From assembly GCA_905339295.1 (NCBI GenBank), contig CAJPFI010000039.1, forward strand, positions 1 through 44,047: a DNA stretch of 44,047 nt, given 5' to 3'. Each line of letters begins with the position of its first letter. Position 1 is the stretch's first letter. The translations under genes were made by a program, and so were the position numbers. The DNA comes from Burkholderiales bacterium. Lineage in GTDB: Bacteria > Pseudomonadota > Gammaproteobacteria > Burkholderiales > Casimicrobiaceae. Positions 40,158-44,047 of this stretch are shown piece by piece. The notes under the pieces are model-generated. The model did not search any database. It was not told where the DNA came from and saw only the letters and a list, made by a program, of their open reading frames with translations.

Positions 40158-40772
40158 ATGGCCGGCAACGACGAGGCGACGAGCGGCGGGGGCGCGCTGT
40201 CGCGCCTGTGGGGGTGGCTGCGCCGCCCGAGCGGGACGATCACGGTCCTCACGCTGCTCGCCGCCGGCTTCGCCTCGGGCATCGTGTTCTGGGGCGGCTT
40301 CCATACCGTCGTCGAGGAGACGAACACGATGACGTTCTGCGTCTCGTGCCACGAGATGCGCGACAACGTCTACGCGGAGTACAAGGAGACGATCCACTAC
40401 TCGAACCGCACCGGCGTGCGCGCGGTGTGCTCCGACTGCCACGTGCCCAGGGACTGGACGCACAAGATGGTCCGCAAGGTCCAGGCGACGAAGGAGCTGT
40501 ACGGCAAGGTGATGGGCACGATCGCCACGAAGGAGAAGTTCGAGGCGAAGCGCCTCGAGCTCGCCCGGCACGAGTGGGCGCGCATGAAGGCGTCCGACTC
40601 GCGCGAATGCCGCAACTGCCACAGCTTCGACGGGATGAACACCGAAGTGCAGAAGGCGCGCGCCAAGAAGTCGCACGAACTCGGTCAGCGCGACGGGCAG
40701 ACCTGCATCGACTGCCACAAGGGCATCGCTCACAGGAAGCCCCAGGGCATGACCGAGGCGGACGAGGGCTGA
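40158..40772 (+). CDS. nirT: NapC/NirT-family membrane tetraheme cytochrome c
   Basis: A 204-residue protein. One N-terminal membrane helix (ITVLTLLAAGFASGIVFWGG) is followed by four CxxCH sites: CVSCH, CSDCH, CRNCH and CIDCH. This is the NapC/NrfH/NirT quinol dehydrogenase family, which passes electrons from quinol to periplasmic reductases. Its position after nirS makes it the probable electron donor to cytochrome cd1 or to the c cytochrome downstream. AGGAG lies 7 nt before the ATG. Confidence 0.92.
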   Translation: MAGNDEATSGGGALSRLWGWLRRPSGTITVLTLLAAGFASGIVFWGGFHTVVEETNTMTFCVSCHEMRDNVYAEYKETIHYSNRTGVRAVCSDCHVPRDWTHKMVRKVQATKELYGKVMGTIATKEKFEAKRLELARHEWARMKASDSRECRNCHSFDGMNTEVQKARAKKSHELGQRDGQTCIDCHKGIAHRKPQGMTEADEG

Positions 40773-40833
40773 CCGCGCCGCCGGACCATGGCGATGCTTC
40801 CCCGCACGAGAACCCGTGCGTGCCCGGCGCCCG

Positions 40834-40847
40834 TTGACCTGAATCAA
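40834..40847. promoter_or_regulatory. FNR/DNR-type operator upstream of the c-type cytochrome gene
   Basis: TTGAC-CTGA-ATCAA, 126 nt before the cytochrome ATG. A class II start would lie near 40882. The gene may thus have its own anaerobic promoter besides read-through from nirT. Confidence 0.72.
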
Positions 40848-40972
40848 CGGGCGCCCGGCGCGACGGAGCGAAACTTCAACAATCTGGCCTGCATTGCCGG
40901 CGCCGCGCCATGGGCGGCGGCGTACCGGCCTGAGCAGGATCCTTCGACGACGACTCCCGGAGTCCACCCATC

Positions 40973-41944
40973 ATGCACAAGACCCTGATCGCCGCTGCCG
41001 TGACCGCGCTGCTGGCGGCGCCGGCATTCGCGTCGCCCGACTGGAACAAGATCCCCGCGAAGAAAGTGAACGTGTTCTACCCGGGCGTGGCGAGCCTGGA
41101 GTGGGTGCTGAGCGGGCCGGACCACGGCGGCGCGCGCGGCATCAGGAAGGGCGAGACCTGCGCATCCTGCCACGAGGAGGAATCCGCCGAGTTCGCCAAG
41201 AAGATCGTCGCCGGCCAGAAGGCCGAGCCGACGCCCGACATGTCCAAGGGCCGCGCCGCGAGCATTCCGGTGAGCGTGCAGGCCGCCGTCGACGACGGCA
41301 AGCTCTACATGCGCTTCCAGTGGAAGCCGACCGTCACCGGCCAGAAGAAGATCGACGAGAAGAGCGCCGCGAAGATCAGCGTGATGATCGACGCCGGAAA
41401 GGTCGAGTACGCCAACCTCGGCGGCTGCTGGGCGACGTGCCACGACGACCTGCGCAGCATGCCCGACGTCGCAGCGAACGCGAAGGACCACCCGCGCGCC
41501 AAGGAACTCGACATCCGCGCGAACGGCCCGACGAAGTACATCCGGGAAAGCCGCACCGCCATCTCCACGACGAAGCCGCGCGGCGGCTGGGACAAGCTCA
41601 AGCCCGCCGCCGACTACGAGGCGATGATGAAGGACGGCAAGTTCCTCGAGATGTGGCAGTGGCGCAGCGGCGACTCGGTGCGCGCCGGCAACGTCGCCGA
41701 CGCGCGCCGCCTCAAGGCGTCGAAGGACCTGGCCGAGGGCAAGCTCGAAAACGGCATGTGGACGGTCGTGTTCAAGCGCGCGCTGGCCGGCGGACCGGGA
41801 ATGCACGAGCTCGTGGCAGGCAAGACCTACAACATCGGCTTCGCGATCCACGACGATCACGCCGACTGGCGCTTCCACCAGGTCTCGTTCGGCTACACGC
41901 TCGGCATCGCCACGAAGGCCGACATCACCGCCGTGAAGGACTAG
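40973..41944 (+). CDS. Periplasmic c-type cytochrome with ethylbenzene-dehydrogenase-type heme domain
   Basis: A 323-residue secreted protein. The signal peptide is residues 1-20 (AAVTALLAAPAFAS). CASCHEE near residue 63 is a normal c-heme site. A second site, CWATCHDD, near residue 157, has three residues between cysteines (C-x3-C-H). The rest resembles the PF09459 heme-binding domain (gamma subunit of ethylbenzene or DMSO-type dehydrogenases), with FAIHDDHADWRFHQVSFG at the end. It could carry electrons to NirS. Relatives lie in nir clusters of denitrifiers, as far as I recall. It is not a typical class I cytochrome c. Confidence 0.82.
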   Translation: MHKTLIAAAVTALLAAPAFASPDWNKIPAKKVNVFYPGVASLEWVLSGPDHGGARGIRKGETCASCHEEESAEFAKKIVAGQKAEPTPDMSKGRAASIPVSVQAAVDDGKLYMRFQWKPTVTGQKKIDEKSAAKISVMIDAGKVEYANLGGCWATCHDDLRSMPDVAANAKDHPRAKELDIRANGPTKYIRESRTAISTTKPRGGWDKLKPAADYEAMMKDGKFLEMWQWRSGDSVRAGNVADARRLKASKDLAEGKLENGMWTVVFKRALAGGPGMHELVAGKTYNIGFAIHDDHADWRFHQVSFGYTLGIATKADITAVKD

Positions 41945-41958
41945 CGCGCGGCCCGGAG

Positions 41959-41981
41959 GCGCGCAGGGCCGACCTGCGCGC
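41959..41981 (+). terminator. First of two hairpins after the cytochrome gene
   Basis: GCGCGCAGG and CCTGCGCGC form a perfect 9-bp stem with a 5-nt loop, 14 nt after the stop. There is no U-tract. Confidence 0.45.
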
Positions 41982-41998
41982 GGGTTGCGGTGACGAAG

Positions 41999-42021
41999 CG
42001 GGGGCCATGGGTCCCCGTTTT
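41999..42021 (+). terminator. Intrinsic terminator after the nir cluster
   Basis: CGGGGGCC and GGTCCCCG pair (one wobble) around a 3-nt loop and are followed by TTTT at 42018-42021. It is placed 54 nt after the cytochrome stop and is the likely end of the nirS-nirT-cytochrome transcript. Confidence 0.65.
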
Positions 42022-42440
42022 CGCTCGGCACGTCGCCGCGCCCGATCCGCCGCCTCCGACCCGACGTCCGGCGGCACGGGACGCGGCTCTGACCATCCGG
42101 GCGCGGCGAGTCGCCCGTCGCCCGGACTCCGCCCGTCGCCCACGCTTGTCAGGGGCGGGGGACGGGCGTTAAATCCGTCAGCACGGCGCACATCGTCCGG
42201 TGTCCCGCCGCTCGCGTGGCGGTGAATGGTCGGGCGGCGCGGCCGGCCGATTGGCCGCTTCCGATTGGAGCGCGAATGATCCCGAATCGGCAACGATCGT
42301 GTTGATTCACCAGGAGTCGCGTCCATCGGCCGGCACGCCCGACGTGCGCGCGCCGACGCCGAATGCGGCCGAATCACTCCGTTTCGACCGGGCGCTCTGG
42401 CGCCACACTTCACGTTAGGGCGCAGGCCAACGGAGCAATC
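42022..42440. other. Gap without a supported gene
   Basis: Nothing with coding character is seen in either strand except short Arg-rich frames. A local direct repeat CCGATTGG occurs twice (around 42245 and 42262). The interval ends with GTTAGGGCGC (42414-42423), one half of the inverted repeat that flanks the following small gene. Confidence 0.4.
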
Positions 42441-42773
42441 ATGGACCTAGAGAGCTTTGTCGCCACTACCCTAGTTCAGATTTCGAACGGCTTGCGAAGA
42501 GCGAACCGCGACGTTCGCGAGTCTTGGGAAATCGAAGGTCGGGAGCTCCTCGACCGACAGTACTTCATGCTTCTTCCCACAAGCACCGCAGCTGGCGATC
42601 GCACAGTTGAATTCGACGTGGCGGTGACGGCCTCTGCCAAAGGCGACCTGAAGGTAGGCGCCAAGGCAGGCCTTTGGGTTGCTGACGCGAATGCCGAAAG
42701 CACGGGTACTCTTGCGCACGAACGGGTTTCGCGTGTCCGCTTCCACGTGCACGTCGAGCAGTCAATTTTTTAG
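42441..42773 (+). CDS. Small protein of unknown function, possible mobile-cassette gene
   Basis: A 110-residue protein (MDLESFVATTLVQISNGLRRAN...). The N-terminal helix is followed by a domain with strands FMLLPTST, VEFDVAVTAS and VRFHVHVEQ. It has no signal peptide and no recognised catalytic motif. It loosely resembles trypsin-co-occurring or other small proteins of defense and mobile loci, but I cannot assign it. The region is clearly less GC-rich than neighbours. A 10-bp inverted repeat (GTTAGGGCGC / GCGCCCTAAC) flanks the gene, and the downstream copy abuts an IS end, which suggests recent acquisition. Confidence 0.6.
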   Translation: MDLESFVATTLVQISNGLRRANRDVRESWEIEGRELLDRQYFMLLPTSTAAGDRTVEFDVAVTASAKGDLKVGAKAGLWVADANAESTGTLAHERVSRVRFHVHVEQSIF

Positions 42774-42797
42774 CGCCGGCTAACATGCGCCCTAACA

Positions 42798-44047
42798 GGC
42801 TGTTGAAAAACGCCTTGTAATTCGGGCGTTGGCGACTATCGTTCGAGTAGGGGTTCTCACGATTTCTCCGACGGGGATCGAGCGATGCGCGGACCGGATG
42901 CGATGCAGGAAAGCCTGTTCACGGTGGCGAAGCTCGAGGACTTTGTTCCCGAAGACCACCCGCTGCGGGCGATCCGGCACTTGGTGAACGCGGCGCTGAC
43001 GCAGATGAACCCGCGGTTCAACGGGATCTACGCACCCAACGGCCGGGACTCGATCGCGCCTGAGAAGCTGATCCGGGCCCTGTTGCTGCAAGTTTTCTAC
43101 ACGATTCGCAGCGAGCGGCAGCTGTGCGAACAGCTGCGCTACAATCTGTTGTTCCGCTGGTTCGTGGGCCTGGCCATCGACGATCCCATTTGGGATCACT
43201 CGACCTTCTCCAAGAACCGCGACCGGCTGCTGGAGCACCAGATCGTGGAAGAGCTCTTCGCCGAGGTTCTGCGTCTGGCAGACCAGCAGGGTCTGCTGTC
43301 GAAGGAACACTTCTCGGTGGACGGGACGCTGATCCAGGCGTGGGCGAGCCAGAAGAGCTTTCGACCCAAGGACGGGTCGGACGACCAGCGGCCGGGTGGC
43401 GGTGGGCGCAATGCGCAAGCGGACTGGAAAGGCCGGCCGCGCAGCAACGACACCCACGCGAGCACGACCGATCCGGATGCCCGCAGCTACCGCAAGAGCC
43501 ACAACACGGCGGCGATTCTGTGCTACCAGGGCCACGCGCTGATGGAGAACCGCAGCGGTCTGGTGGTGAGTGCCGTGGTGACCCACGCCGACGGCTTCGG
43601 CGAGCGCCGCGCGGCAGCGGCGATGCTCGACGCCTTGCCGCGTGCGTCGGGCCGCCGTAGCGTCGGCGCTGACAAGGCCTACGACACGGCCGACTTCGTC
43701 GGTGCGTGTCGCGAGCGCAACGTCTCGCCCCACGTCGCTTGCAACGACACCCGGATCGGCGGCAGTGCCATCGACGGCCGCACCACGCGGCACGCGGGCT
43801 ACCGGCTGAGCCAGAAGGTGCGCAAGCGCATCGAAGAGCACTTCGGCTGGGCCAAGACGATCGGGCGGATACGCCAGACCGTGTTTCGTGGGCTGCGGCG
43901 TGTCGATCAGCAGTTCAAGTTGACGCTGACCGCCAGCAACTTGATGCGACTGGGTCGAATGTCGATCGCGGTACCCGCGGGAGCGCCTGCGTGAAGGCGC
44001 GAAACGGCGGCCGGAGAAGCGAACGCGACGCGCCGACAGCGGGCCGG
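42798..44047 (+). mobile_element. IS5-like insertion sequence, left end to window edge
   Basis: The left terminus begins GGCTGTTGAAAAACGCC (42798 on), a type of end common in IS5- and IS1182-like elements. The transposase gene follows at 42885. The matching right inverted repeat (TTTTTCAACAGCC) is not seen before 44047, so the right end lies outside. The element sits 1 nt after GCGCCCTAAC and so interrupts whatever followed the small gene. Confidence 0.8.
42885..43994 (+). CDS. IS5-like transposase
   Basis: A 369-residue DDE transposase. The N-terminal DUF772-type domain is ESLFTVAKLEDFVPEDHPLRAIR...HSTFSKNRDRL. The catalytic triad is visible: D in FSVDGTLIQAWAS, D in GADKAYDTADF and E in RIEEHFGWAKT. 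The length and reading frame are intact, so it may be functional. The start is the ATG at 42885 in a GC-normal region, 87 nt inside the IS end. Confidence 0.92.
   Translation: MRGPDAMQESLFTVAKLEDFVPEDHPLRAIRHLVNAALTQMNPRFNGIYAPNGRDSIAPEKLIRALLLQVFYTIRSERQLCEQLRYNLLFRWFVGLAIDDPIWDHSTFSKNRDRLLEHQIVEELFAEVLRLADQQGLLSKEHFSVDGTLIQAWASQKSFRPKDGSDDQRPGGGGRNAQADWKGRPRSNDTHASTTDPDARSYRKSHNTAAILCYQGHALMENRSGLVVSAVVTHADGFGERRAAAAMLDALPRASGRRSVGADKAYDTADFVGACRERNVSPHVACNDTRIGGSAIDGRTTRHAGYRLSQKVRKRIEEHFGWAKTIGRIRQTVFRGLRRVDQQFKLTLTASNLMRLGRMSIAVPAGAPA

Noticed and set aside
42300-42413. Complete integron attC site upstream of the small gene
   Set aside because: I could not find the opposite core site or a convincing folded structure in the preceding 110 nt.
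1-44047. tRNA, rRNA or riboswitch genes
   Set aside because: No cloverleaf, conserved T-loop or known riboswitch core was seen on either strand by eye; a covariance-model scan would be decisive.

Overview
The window is about 70% GC and reads as a chromosomal segment of a denitrifying betaproteobacterium. The grounds are the gene families (nirS, nirT, nirE/cobA, a split class III ribonucleotide reductase, heme-copper oxidase genes, AzlCD, MoxR/VWA), the many GTG starts and overlapping genes, and seven or eight FNR/DNR-type operators. I cannot name the genus.

Left part (1-6.4 kb, minus strand): a translationally coupled surface-polysaccharide or amino-sugar modification operon. It encodes an acyl carrier protein, a KASIII synthase, an SDR reductase, a NeuD-like acyltransferase, a Rieske oxygenase and a second left-handed beta-helix acyltransferase. 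After a 0.5 kb gap come a KPHP-motif polysaccharide protein and the start of a DegT-type aminotransferase.

6.6-13.8 kb: housekeeping and accessory genes (azlCD, a MoxR ATPase, a GNAT, a UbiA prenyltransferase, a CoxE-like VWA protein, a PCuAC copper chaperone with a small Cys-rich secreted protein, an unknown membrane protein). Two arrays of hairpin repeats interrupt them.

13.9-24 kb: an FNR-type operator precedes an anaerobic ribonucleotide reductase locus in which the glycyl-radical domain is a separate small gene (nrdD, small subunit, nrdG). Next is a lower-GC island with two divergent secreted proteins (a subtilase and a DUF5648-like protein). It ends in gene fragments (NTF2-like, ctaA and nrdG 3' ends) whose order is that of a tandem duplication scar.

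23.2-35.8 kb: respiratory genes. One operon encodes a cytochrome b/ferredoxin/MvhD fusion, an orphan heme-copper oxidase subunit I and a heme A synthase-like protein. A second encodes a cytochrome b/[2Fe-2S]/flavin reductase fusion and a small anchored protein. A third encodes a 57-residue membrane peptide, a CuA subunit II, a subunit I, CtaB and a Sco protein. Both subunit I proteins keep all six heme/metal histidines but lack tyrosine at the His+4 position (Phe or Gln instead). They may therefore be NO reductases or unusual oxidases. A full-length ctaA is divergent from the third operon.

35.8-42 kb: a DUF2249 protein, YbiB, nirE/cobA divergent from nirS (cytochrome cd1 nitrite reductase), nirT (tetraheme) and a c-type cytochrome of the ethylbenzene-dehydrogenase heme-domain type. 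FNR-type boxes lie in the key intergenic gaps, so the anaerobic genes probably form one regulon: NirS makes NO from nitrite, NirT and the c cytochrome deliver electrons, NirE feeds heme d1 synthesis, the non-canonical heme-copper enzymes are candidates to consume NO, and NrdD/NrdG supply dNTPs without oxygen. No norB/norC is present here.

Right end (42.4-44 kb): a small orphan gene flanked by a 10-bp inverted repeat, then an IS5-like insertion sequence cut by the window end. I saw no tRNA, rRNA or CRISPR array.
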